This document shows, piece after piece, positions 27,461 through 38,373 of a DNA stretch of 64,000 nucleotides (position 1 is the first letter of the stretch; each line of letters begins with the position of its first letter). Position numbers and translations under genes: made by a program. Origin of the DNA: Gymnorhina tibicen (Eukaryota > Chordata > Aves > Passeriformes > Artamidae); assembly GCA_013399875.1 (NCBI GenBank), contig VXAZ01007626.1, positions 1,178,001 through 1,242,000 of the forward strand, read 5' to 3'. The notes beneath the pieces were generated by a model. That model saw nothing but the letters and a program-made list of their open reading frames with translations, was not told the DNA's origin and did no database searches.

Positions 27461-27466
27461 TTAGAT
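27461..27466. repeat. Right target-site duplication of the solo LTR
   Basis: TTAGAT directly after the LTR terminus GCGGCA is identical to the copy at 26932-26937. Confidence 0.85.
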
Positions 27467-28554
27467 GTTCTTTATGGTTACTTTAGTAGAATTAATGCTT
27501 AGGGGATATTCTCCATGAAAAATATTTCCCAGGAGTGAGTCAAATCAAATAAATAAATTTGCTGCTTGCCATAAAATAGCAAAGGTACACTTAATTTTCC
27601 TGCTAGGATGACATCATTTCTGTGGAGATGCTAGCAAAATATTTCTAATGCATACAGTACTTTGAAATGAAAATAAGTAGAATATAAGGTATTTTGAGTG
27701 CAATGAAAAAACTACTGTGAAGGGTGGAAAGAAATGTGTACCTTTTGACTTTGAATTCTGTTTCAGTTTTGGAATTGTCTGGATTATATACAGCCACCTC
27801 ACTCAAAACTGGTGCAAAGTAATTAACATTTCTATGTACATATGCCAAGGAGGTTGAGGACAATAAGAATTCAGATACTGAAATGAAAGCCATCCCTTAA
27901 GAAAACACAGGTTCATTACTTGGTACAATTGGCACTACTGCAGAAAAGAAAATGAACTGTTAAATGAATATTCATTATGGATAAGGGAAGGTGCTTTGTC
28001 ATACATTTGGGAGTCACAGTGAGAATGAAATTCTGTTTTGAAAGTAGCTAATGAAAATTCTAGAGAGCCATTGCTAACAGTGAGCATCTTAAAATTTACA
28101 TGACCAAATAAGTTTCACCCAGGAGTTCAGAAAATATTTACACAAGAAGATCACACATTGTTTGTGAGAAAACTGTGAAGAGCACATCAGAGAAGGGTGT
28201 GCTCAGACATGAACTTGATTGCGTAAGATTGTACCAGTTTTTAAAAAAGATACTTTGAAACCACAGGTGAATAAAGTTTGTTTTGCCTAGCAACAAAGAT
28301 GGTCTAAAAAGAAAAATATAGAATTAGAGGAGAAGAGAAACAGGAAGACAACCGATGTCTTTCAATATCGTTTTTGTGGAAAACACATCTTGGAAACTTA
28401 GCTTTTTGATGTGATGATGCCCACATGATGTGCTCCCCATCATGTGCCAGGCATCAGAATCAGTGTCACAGAAGAGTCTAATTAAAGGTTAGCAGTGGGT
28501 AAACTAAAAGTAGCACATTTTAAACGGATTAAGCCATCTCACCAATAAATCTCA
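27467..28554. other. AT-rich gene-free interval
   Basis: I see no gene, RNA or recognised repeat. Open frames are short (82 codons at most). Confidence 0.5.
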
Positions 28555-28770
28555 AGTAGTAACCCCCAAGGGTTCCCCAGGGGTCACTTCTTGGCTCAGT
28601 TCCTTTTATATTCCCCCAGTTTTTTGTAAGAACATAGAAAGTCATTGCTAATAAAGTTTGTGGATGACATAAAGGTGAAAAATAAGGACAGTCTAGGTAT
28701 ACGGACTGAACTGAATTGCTTGATAAGGCTGGACTTTGCTGAGCTAAATCCTTGTCAATACATCCAGATT
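28555..28770 (+). mobile_element. Decayed CR1-like LINE fragment, RT active-site region
   Basis: On the + strand, bases near 28580-28610 read like the GSLLGSVPF segment that precedes the RT active site. Bases near 28650-28680 give K-F-V-D-D-I-K, a degraded counterpart of the F-A-D-D-T-K box in the CR1 copy at 50055-52745. Stops and indels interrupt the frame, and the 3' end is missing. It is more diverged than the other CR1 copies, so it may belong to an older CR1/L3-type subfamily. Boundaries are rough. Confidence 0.5.
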
Positions 28771-31700
28771 CAAGGTCATGCATCCAGAACTGGGGAATTT
28801 AGATCACGGTTACAGGATTAGAGGCTGCTTCCTGATAGATAGCAAATGTGAAGAAGACACATGGTAGATAACCCACCAGCCCCTGTTGGAATCTTCTTGC
28901 TGACAGCTGCTTTGACTGAGAAAATTAAGTTCCCTCTTCCCTATTTATAGTGTCATGTGCAGGACCAGCAAGACAGTTGGTGGAAATCTGCAAACAATTC
29001 CTGGAAAATTCTGGTGAAGCAGGAGTGATTTGTAAAAAAAAAAGGACAAGGACTGGCTTAAAACTTGAATTATACTCAGTTATTGTTTTTCTTTTGTTAG
29101 TTCATATTTTTGCTCTGCTTATTTAATGTAGCTGTTGGGCAGAAGAGATGAGGAGGAAATTAATCTCAGGTTTAACATTGCTAGCTTCTTTGTTGTTCAG
29201 CAATGGATAAATACAATTCCTATATCTAATTCTAAGTAAGCCTCCATGACTGTACACACAATTATTCTTTTTATCTCCAGCCTCTGTCTGTAACACCTAC
29301 TTTCCCCCTCTTTTCTAAGACTGGGCCCTGACGTTGCTGTCTGCTACAGAGTAGCTGAAAGTCCAAACCCTCCCAACTAACCAGCAGGAGTTTCGATGCC
29401 TGTCATAACCTGCTGAGGAGTTTTGCTTCACAAAGTCTCTACTGGATCATAAGAACTAGAGACAGGACAAAAAAAGAAAGGATGCAACATCCAGCTGAGT
29501 TGCAGAGACCTTCACGGGTGTAGCTACCTTCTGAACGTTGTGACAGTGCAGTGGAAACTACACAATTATTGTCACTTCAGTGCTTTTGTTATATATGGCC
29601 TGAACCCAGACTACTCTAGGAATAAGCAAGAAAAATCAGAGGTGCAGCTAGACCCGAGTGCACTTATAACCCACTGGTGACTTCTGATGCTGTCTGGATG
29701 AGAAGAGGTCTGGTACAGCAGCAACAGCACCAGTATAGCTGGTGGTGCTAAGTCCCAGAGGAATTTGGTCCGTATGTTATGCTCAAGTGCAGAGCAAGAG
29801 AAGGAACAGCTGCTCTGGTCGTTTAAAGGCATGGGGGAAGTGGCACAAATAGGACAGCGTCTATGTGTCCCTAAGAAAGAAGATGAATAAAAATGGTTTT
29901 CATTAAGAGTAATGAAGAATAAAAATAATATAATGAAGAATAGCCTAGATATAAGACAGGATAGCACTTCTATTTTCCCTGTTTCATGAAGTGAGAATGA
30001 TAAGCCTAAGGAGGTGGAATTCAGTACTGAAAAAATGAAATACTTTCTCTGCCTGCTTATAACTGAAATACAGAGCAGATTGCCATAGTATGAATACTGA
30101 AATATTTTATTAAGCCTGTAGCTTGAATTATTATGCTAATTACTGTAATTTGTGCCACATTCTCTTGATATCCTTGTGTCTGCCTATCAAGAATACCCAG
30201 AGCAATCATAATGACCATTGTTAAAAACACTAAGGGGTGGACAGATCTCTTAAGCCTCCTGCTTCAGAGCTTAAACTCATCTTCAGCTACCAGAGGTGGT
30301 GTGGGACAGAACATTGCTCACAGGAAAACCCTGGTGGGATAATGTGCAGGCCATGGCTGGAGCCAAGGTATGGGACCATTTCATCTTGGTTCTGGTTTAG
30401 TGACTTCACTTCTTAGTTTTGGACTTGCCTTGCTGATTTTTGATTCCTCATGTGGTGTAAAATGTCACAGGGCTTTTGGTTTCAGCAGCATGTTGCTGAT
30501 TGACACTATGCTTTGCCTAGACATAAATGCATTAATATAGTAATTATCCCTGCTGCATCAGTCAAACGTACAATCCTTTTTCCTGATACCCTGAGAGAGT
30601 TTGCACTTGGGGGAATTTCTCATTTTTTTTTCATCTGAAAAGAAAATAAAGTCTTCCACCTGCAGTCTAGGAAAAAGGTGTTTCTTTCTAGTTGGATTTC
30701 TTTTTCAGCTGAAATTGAATAGGCATCCTGTGAGCAACCAGGCAGAGAATTTTGGTCCTGCTGCGCAAGTCGTACTCTTCAGGTGCTCACTTGCAATTTG
30801 CAAGCACTTCTGAATATCTTCTGGCATGTGAGCTCTCTCTTCTCTGGATGAGGTTTTTTTGAATCCTTGTATTGTGCAAATGCTCTCGCAGGTGGCAGGC
30901 ATGCTGCAGATAAACCTTTTGATCCTTCAGAATCACCAACCTCTTGTAATCATGTTTTCCAGCTTTGTAAATGTTACCCCCCAACACATACAGCATCTTG
31001 TTACTCTCAGATCTTCACCCTTACTTCTTCATTTCAAACAGCATCATCATCCCCGTCTCTCAACAGGCTGCATCACATTTCCCCAAGAAAAAGTGAGTCT
31101 TCTTGAAATGATCACTAGATGGCTACACTTCCGCACAGGATTTCACAGCTCTGCTTTTCCAGACCTTCAAACCATTTCTCTCGGTCCTCTAGTTCACAAT
31201 ATCTTTTGTCTGAATTGTATTTCAGCCACAAAATGCAATTTCCATATCTTCAATTTTCTTCTCAGCAGGTTGCAATATAACTCCACGCCGTTCAAATTTA
31301 TTCTACAAAGAAGTCACCGGGGCTTAAACGGCATCTAACCTCTGAAGCCTCTGGTATTGTCCAGCATTGGAAACAGGATCCTGGACTGCATGCCCCTTTA
31401 GTTTGATCCAATAGAGCAACTCCTGTCTTTCTGGAGTCTGTGCAGAAAGGCTTCGGAGTCAATTTGGCGCAACCCAGTGTGTCTATTGACCCGGCTACGG
31501 CTGAGCAGCTTCAAAAGCCCAGAGATTTGGCACGAGCATCAGTCCATGACTCAAGCATTCACCACTACGGTTTCACAGGGATTGAGGGGAGTTTTGGAAA
31601 GAGGGAAAAAAATGTGCTTATTTTCCCGTTGTTAGCAAGAGCAGACCTTAGGAACAAGAAGTGGCAAATACTAGAGAAATGTTTGCCTTCCTCACTGCCT

Positions 31701-32029
31701 TTTTTCTGTCTTTCATTTAAATCAAAGACTAATGCAAATGTTAAACTTTCCAGCAGAAACAATTTCTTGCAATAGTTGCCAGGAGGGACCTAAAAAAGAC
31801 AGAATAGTATTAATTTTTGTCATATATACTTGTGTTCAGATTCATGCAGAATGGAAACGCATTCCTCCTCTGCTACAAGTCCCCGTTTGTGCCTTTACAC
31901 AAATCCTCCCACATTCTTGTCAGCGGTTACACTAATGACATTTATGTAATATCACTGGGTGTTTACAGCTGCGTAGTCTGAACGTGAGTCTGGATACAAA
32001 TAACGTGATCATCATCTCCTGCGAGCTAG
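28771..32029. other. Gene-free interval
   Basis: No recognised gene, RNA or repeat. A 159-codon open frame at 30859-31338 (+) has no recognisable domain and is overlapped in another frame by a 79-codon one, so I take it as chance. The stretch at 31440-31560 carries several CpGs but is too short to be a CpG island. Confidence 0.45.
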
Positions 32030-32100
32030 AGAAATGTTATCTATGTTTTACAGATGGGGGAATTGAGGTAAATGGGGGGAAGTGAAGTGAAGTGAATAAC
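32030..32100 (-). mobile_element. MIR-like SINE relic
   Basis: TTTTACAGATGGGGGAATTG near 32047-32066, continuing into GAGGTAAA, closely resembles the complement of the MIR core (CAGTTTCCCCATCTGTAAAA type). ATCATCATCTC lies upstream, where MIR carries an AT-rich ATTATTATCCCC-like stretch. It is followed by three GAAGT units near 32079-32096. MIR is ancient in amniotes, so heavy divergence is expected. Confidence 0.5.
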
Positions 32101-32210
32101 TGCTCTTGCCTGCAAGCTGTGGCACCCTGCTACGTTCGTGAGGGATGCAGGATGCGGACAGCCAGCCAGGCAGCCCCGGGATGCCAGCAGGCGCTCAATG
32201 CTGCCAGCAG

Positions 32211-32229
32211 CTGTGCTGTGCTGTGCTGT
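32211..32229. repeat. Pentanucleotide microsatellite (CTGTG)n
   Basis: Just under four copies of CTGTG, the last ending in C instead of G. Confidence 0.85.
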
Positions 32230-35167
32230 CATGGGGGCAGGAAAACAGGGCAGGGGAGCATTTTACAGAGAGGGAGTTTGGTGAGAAGACCTGTTTTGAG
32301 AGAACTAAAACACCTGACTGAGGAATAAGTTGTGTGGTTTGCAGTGGAACCTCCCCACGGGCCCAGAAGAGTCTAGAAGGGACTAGAATTTTTCAAATTA
32401 GTTTTGTCCTGGCTGCTCTGGAAATGTGATATGAAAAGCAGGGCTATAGAAACATTTATCTTATCATATTTTCAATAGGAGTCCACGGAGGAGGAAAAGC
32501 GTCAGAAGAGAACTAGCAGAGCTCAGGCTGGGTCTCCCCTGCCACATGGCCATTTGGAGCTCAGGGAGGGGGGCCTGTCCCCCCAGCCAGGCTGCTCTGG
32601 CTGGGCTCTGCGGAGGTGATTGCTGCTCACCAGTATCGCTGGAGGCATCCAGCAGCTTAAAAGGAACAAAGTAAACCTGGATGGTTTGCCTGTGAGTTCC
32701 CCATGGAAAATAAAGCTCCTCATTTGGCAAACATTCAGCCTGTTGTAAAAGGTAAATTGAAAATGCAAAACCCCTTCATAAGTGCAGATGAGCTCTAAAC
32801 TGTATATTCAAAAAAGACCATCTCAGCTGTTTTCTCTGAGTAGGCTGGAGACAGGGGTGCCATTCCTTTGGCTCTAAAAGGTGTCTCAGCCATTTTGGAG
32901 GTGAGACATTTTGGAAGACAAACTTCAAGATGGCATGGGCTGATTTGCTCCCAAATTTTCAGAAAATCGTTAAAAACCACTATGGTGTAATTATCAGATA
33001 TACAAATGTGTGCATGAGAGTTACCTGGAAACATTATGAGTTTGTAGGCAAAAGCCAGCATTAATTTCAGTTAGTAATCCGTAGAGACAACGGTCTGTTT
33101 TCAGAGAGCTGCTTTGCAGTCTGTGCTATTGAAATTTAGAGGCAAAGGAAGGTATTGATGGGAACCAATATCTCCAATGTGGCCATCTCAGCAAAATTCC
33201 AGATATGGTGATCAACATTGCAGCAATCATTTTATTTTGTCAGCACAAAGCTGTGAATCAACAGTGGCTAATGAGACACCAGTTAATAACAGGACTGTGG
33301 CAGAACTGTATGGACCGCTTTAGGCAGCAGCATGTAATTTTGGAAATGGAGCTGGCACTTGTTTGAAGGGAAAGGTTTTAAAGGCAAAGTGGTTCCTTCT
33401 GAATCCTCTACTTAGATGATGCAAAAATACTGATGTGTTGGCAGCAAGGACGGCTGCTTGGCTTTCACTTTTTCTATAAGTATCTGCTCTGACCCCATGT
33501 CAGCTGTCGGGATGCCCAGGGAATAGGTTACACACCATTTTGCAAGTAACCAGAATCCCTAGTGACTTGATGGGCACTTTGTGGTTCTTCTAAGAGACTG
33601 ATGGCTATGAACGCTCCCCCTTCTTGCCTCAAGGAAATGGCAAACACAAGCAAAGTCCTGACATTGCTAAGGCAGCTGATGCAGCACTGTTCTCTGCTCC
33701 ACATCTTTTCTTAGGGACTTCTTTTCCACAAGAAGATGAATAGTTTTGGCTCTATGCAAGAGCAGAGGGGAAAATAATCTGGGCTAGGAGCGTGGCCCAA
33801 GGCTCTAATAACCCCTTGTTGCCTCTGGGGCTGCCATACATAGAGATTTTCCCAGCAACTCTGCTCTTTCACAATTCACAGGATACACCCCAGCTCACAA
33901 TCTATTTTCCTGAGAGGTTGAGGCCAGCTCAGGACCACAAAAGTTGTGGGCAATCATCTGTGCAGGAACGTGCTCGTCCCTGAGGCCTTCCCTCCTGGCA
34001 GCTCCAAGGAGGAGGATGCGTACCCGTGCCCCTGCAGTGTGACAAACCCTATCCCAGCACAGGGGCTGGGCAATACTCCAAATATCTCAGGGAACAAAAA
34101 TTTAGTTTTCATTCTCTATTCCACCCCAGAGCCTCCTGTGGATTTCTTACAGCAGCAACTTGGCCTCAAAAACTGCCAATGCGTAACACGGCGTTTCATG
34201 CACTGCACACTAGACAATTACTGTGGGAAGGCTGCTTTGTATAAGCAGAGTTGTAGAAATGTTACCACGGCAGTCGGCTTTCTAGCCAGAAACAGCTCCT
34301 TCCTTGTCCTGTGTTAGACTTTTCCATCCAAATCTCAGACACTTGTTTCACTGGGGTTTAACTTTATTCAGCCTCCAATTTGAGATTAACAAGAAAGTTA
34401 ATGACATGATTAAATAATTGTCCTTCAGTTTTTTTACTCCCCAAACTCAGAGATAAAAGAGGCACTGAATGAATTTGGTGGTCACAAACATATGATGCAG
34501 CCTTTACCAAGATTGTGCTTAAACCCCACTTGAAAGAGAGACTTTTGGAACCATAAAATACTTTTATCTGTAGGATTGAAATTGGGTTAGCAATTTCCTC
34601 AAAGAACAGAAGAAAACTGACTGCTCTGGGTCATGCAGTGTGCTTGCATGCCTTTGAAGTAGTCTTTTTAAAATTAATGTCCCAATGCACAGTTAAACTT
34701 GCTGCTATTTTTTTTTTTTTCCTTTTCTGACACTAAGAGGTCATTGGAGTCAATAAGGTTATTTTTCATCTTGTTGGATAACCAGAGGATGGTGATGGAA
34801 GCTGGGGAGTGCACAGGTCCCCATCAGTACCAGACAGTGAGTTTCAGAGGAATGATCCCAAGCGTTCAGACCTTGGTTATGCGTGAGCTGATCCTGATTC
34901 TGGCCACAGTCACTGTCACTGCTGCAGATTTATGTTGTTGTGCTTTCTCTGCTCATTACAATTTTCCAAGGGGAAAAGACATTCATCAGCTCTGACATCA
35001 GACAAAATCTTGTGAGAGTTGTTACCCAAGTCTGTTTGGCAATGAGAGCCCCAAGAAAAGTGTCGCAGCTCACTCTGCCCACATGGGCCATGGTAATGTG
35101 TAAAGAAGCATGAGGCTTGAAGTAATTACAAGCAGGAAGCAATTAACTAGCTCCAGCCTCCACGAGG
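32230..35167. other. Gene-free interval
   Basis: No gene, RNA or recognised repeat. A 13-base T-run lies at 34708-34720 and starts an open frame with no recognisable domain. The longest open frame (123 codons, 33946-34317 +) shows nothing that suggests coding. Confidence 0.45.
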
Positions 35168-35290
35168 CAATGTGGTCTAATGATTTAACTCTGAACTGGT
35201 GTGCAGGACTCCTAGATCAGAGCTTGGTCCTGCTAATAGCTGTGGGGAAGTGATTTAAATCTGTATTTTGATCTCTTTGAGAAGGGCACG
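35168..35290 (+). mobile_element. MIR-like (CORE) SINE relic
   Basis: AATGTGGTCTAATGATTTAA at the start corresponds to the tRNA-derived A-box region of MIR (AGTGGTCTAGTGGTTA type). Next come GCAGGACTCCTAGATCAGAG, resembling the B-box/CORE start, and TAGCTGTGGGGAAGTGATTT, resembling the CORE motif AGCTGTGTGACCTTGGGCAA...TTACTTAA. The segments are in the right order and spacing for a + strand copy. The 3' end decays after about 35290. Its age predates birds. Confidence 0.65.
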
Positions 35291-36997
35291 TAACAGTTGT
35301 GGTTTCTGGAGTGAATGGGTACTGGGCTCTGATCTCCCTCCCTTGTTGGAGGGGTACGCTAGTGAAAGACAGCAGAAGATGAGCCTTTGAGTATTGCAAA
35401 CAGTCCCTGAGGGAACCTAAAAGTGAAAAATACTAACAATCAAATGCGTTCAGCAATACTTGGAGATAATGATTTTTAGCAGACATACACCATCTCGACC
35501 CGAGTAACTTCTTTTTTATGTTCTACCTGTTGTTTGTTCACCTCTAATCTTTGTACTTCAAACCCTCTGTGTCAAAGTCAGCTCGTGTTACGCCCATGTG
35601 CAGCACCTGCTACTGTGTATTGAGCTTGTACTGTACTGTCATGTACTTAATAATTGGTTTTCCTGTCCACGCTCTGGCAGATGACTCTGAACTGCCTGGT
35701 CTTATTTGGGCTGCCACTACTCTGATATGGCATTCCTGTGCTTTTTCTCATTTTCGCCTGCACCGTGCTCCAAGTAAGCTGTTACGTATACCGAGACAGG
35801 ACAGGGGTTATCATTGTCGTCCTCTGAATACACAGATGCATTCTGACACCTCCTAATTCTCAAGGCCATGATGTCAATAAAAATTTGAAACACTGTAGCA
35901 TCGTCATATGTCACCTTCAATATAAGCCTAACACAGAGCCTGTGGCCTTGGGTACATGGTAGAGGAGTTTTTATGACTGTGTTCAGTGGCTTTATAATGG
36001 TATATGATGATTGTGCTGTCAATACCTAGCTATAACCTCTGCCTGCTGTATGGATTGTTCTACTCCCTTAACTGCTGCTCTCCAGCCCTGAGCCCTAAAT
36101 TTTAAATCTGTGTGAGAAATAATGTGCGTTTGCAAAATTAAGTCTTATATTCCTCTCATTATTAATCATCCCTTCCCTGGCAGTTCCTGATTGTGGTTTC
36201 ATGTTGCATTAGCATAAATGCAGTGCTTGAGATCCACCCCCACCTCGTCCTTTTCTTTCTCTGATTCCTTTTCTTTGATTCCCAACTTGTAGGCTAAGAA
36301 GGGCCATTCAGTCAGAAGGTGGCAGGTGTGAAGTGGTGGAGTTTAACAGGAAAAGGAAAACCAGAAAAGACTCCATGAACAATGCGTTTATTAGACTGTT
36401 TCATGTTAAGAGGGAAGGAAGGGGTTTTCAGAGAATGGAGAAGAAAAATTACAGAGCTGCATGACTGGAGCTGAATTCAGATTGAGGTTGGGTAACTTCA
36501 CAGTGTTTCTTGGGTGTTTCAGTTTTTTCCTTCCCTGACTCAGGACAGCACTTGAAGAAAAGTCAACAGATAAGAAAGACATAGTCCTAAACCTAAATCC
36601 TGGTCTTAATTTACTGAAACCCTGGGGAGTCCAGCTCTTGCTCCATGCCCAAACTTCGCATTTCATGGCCAGAGCAGAGATAGTTTGGATTTCCCCCCGC
36701 AGTTTTCTCCAGCAAAAACAGCCAAAGGGAACATGATGAGTCACGGTAAGGAACTGCACGGCAACATCATTTCACCATCTCGAGTGGGATGCCAGGCACC
36801 CTGAGGGCACTAAGTAATTCATGGTGGCCACAGGCACCCTTGCTGGACACACCTCCAGCATCCTGGGGACTCCAGGTCAGGGCATCCCATCCAAAACTGC
36901 CCTACATCAGTCTCTCTCTGTGGGCAGCTTGTCTCCAGTCTGGTCTAGGACCTTTTCTCCTGGGTGGATCTTGGACACACAGTGCTGTAGGGTCCAA

Positions 36998-37021
36998 CTC
37001 CAGCCCTGACTCCAGACCTGA
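36998..37021. repeat. Two-copy 12-bp tandem repeat
   Basis: CTCCAGCCCTGA at 36998-37009 is followed directly by CTCCAGACCTGA at 37010-37021, with one difference. It sits in a GC-richer block. Confidence 0.8.
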
Positions 37022-37157
37022 CTGCAGCTGCTCCTAGTTGGACCTGGACCAGATCTTGTATCACTGTTTCACAAGAATATTTATCACAAGGTTTCAAAGG
37101 AAAACTTCAACTACTTTTTCCTGGTTTTCTTATTCTTCTTTGTTTCATTTCCTTTGG

Positions 37158-37246
37158 GAAAAAAAAAAAAAGAAAACAACAGCCCCCCACAAAAAAAACA
37201 AAAAAGAAAAAGAAAAAAAATCAAAAAACAAACAACACAAAGAAAG
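37158..37246. repeat. A-rich low-complexity block
   Basis: Long A-runs interrupted by single G or C residues and one C-rich spot (AGCCCCCCAC). It could be the worn tail of a + strand retroposed copy, but nothing recognisable lies upstream and no flanking direct repeat is evident. Confidence 0.85.
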
Positions 37247-38353
37247 GGGGAATTATGATGAAAAGGAAACTGGTTTGGGTTGGGAAAAGAAAGGGAGAGC
37301 ATAACTACTACTATTGTTTTGCTGTATCTTTTCTAAAGAAAAAGAAATCTGAAAAACAGCCAAACCCTACACCTGCCCAGAAAAGAATCTATATTGCTTT
37401 AAAATGTACATTTGGCAAAATCTTTGATTTCCATCAGCTTCTTTATTGAAAGATGGAGTCTGCTGGCATAAGCCTATTTTCTGGTATGATAGGCTTGAAA
37501 TAGGGAGGGAAAGTCATATTACCATTTGATAAATTAAAATCTTAGAGATGGAATAATGATGTATGTGTAGAAGTCATGAGGGTCTTAGAAAATATTAAGA
37601 GTTTAGCTATTCTAGCCTGCAGCTTGAAACAGTTTTTGTTAGTCCAAAGCTGGGAATAAAAATGCTTTTTTCAAGGGTGGTTTGTTTGCTGCATGCTTGA
37701 TGGCTAGTTCTGTCTTTTTGGTTTATTAGACTTTATGGAGTCTATTGGAATTTTTTTAGACTTTCATTTTCCTTGGAACCTTTCATCCTTTTATTTCTGT
37801 TAGCAATAGGTGCATTATCTTTAGTGTGATGTAGTGTTTTTCTATTAGATAGCCATTTTATCCTTTGTATGACAATATTATTTGCATGACATTAGCTGCT
37901 ATAAGACTTGGGTCTGATGTCTCCTAGCTCAGCTCCTGCAAGTGTGAACACATAGAGGATGGGCTGGTTATGCAAGGAGTCCATGATCCGGACAGGCAGG
38001 GGAGAGGAAGGGGCAGCCCTGAGAGGTGAAGCCCTTGGCTGAAGCCAGCACTGTGGGTCAGTGTCAACAGCTGAATGAATCTGGAGCTGTGCCATTTGGG
38101 CACAGCATTCATCATCACATGGGACTTGCTCCACAGTCAGGAACAGCCCAGCGGCTCAGTGAATCCTGAACTGACTGAACTGAAGGAAAAGTACTTTTCC
38201 CTATGGATTAAAAATACATGTTTTAGCATAAAATCTCTGTTATATCTCACGCACCTGATAGCATTCACCTTGATGAATATGGGTTGTAAATGTATCATAT
38301 GCTGGTGGATAATGGTGCGAGTTGGCCTGAAATGAGCTTTCCCTAAGTGTGGA

Positions 38354-38373
38354 TGCAACCAGTCTTGGTTGCA
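38354..38373. repeat. Perfect 8-bp inverted repeat with 4-base loop
   Basis: TGCAACCA, loop GTCT, TGGTTGCA. It is a clean hairpin but too short for a known RNA class. Confidence 0.7.

Noticed and set aside
30859..31338. 159-codon + strand open frame
   Set aside because: No motif or family resemblance, rival frame open over the same bases, composition typical of non-coding DNA.
31440..31560. Small cluster of CpGs suggesting a CpG island
   Set aside because: Too short and too sparse to be an island; no promoter-like context.
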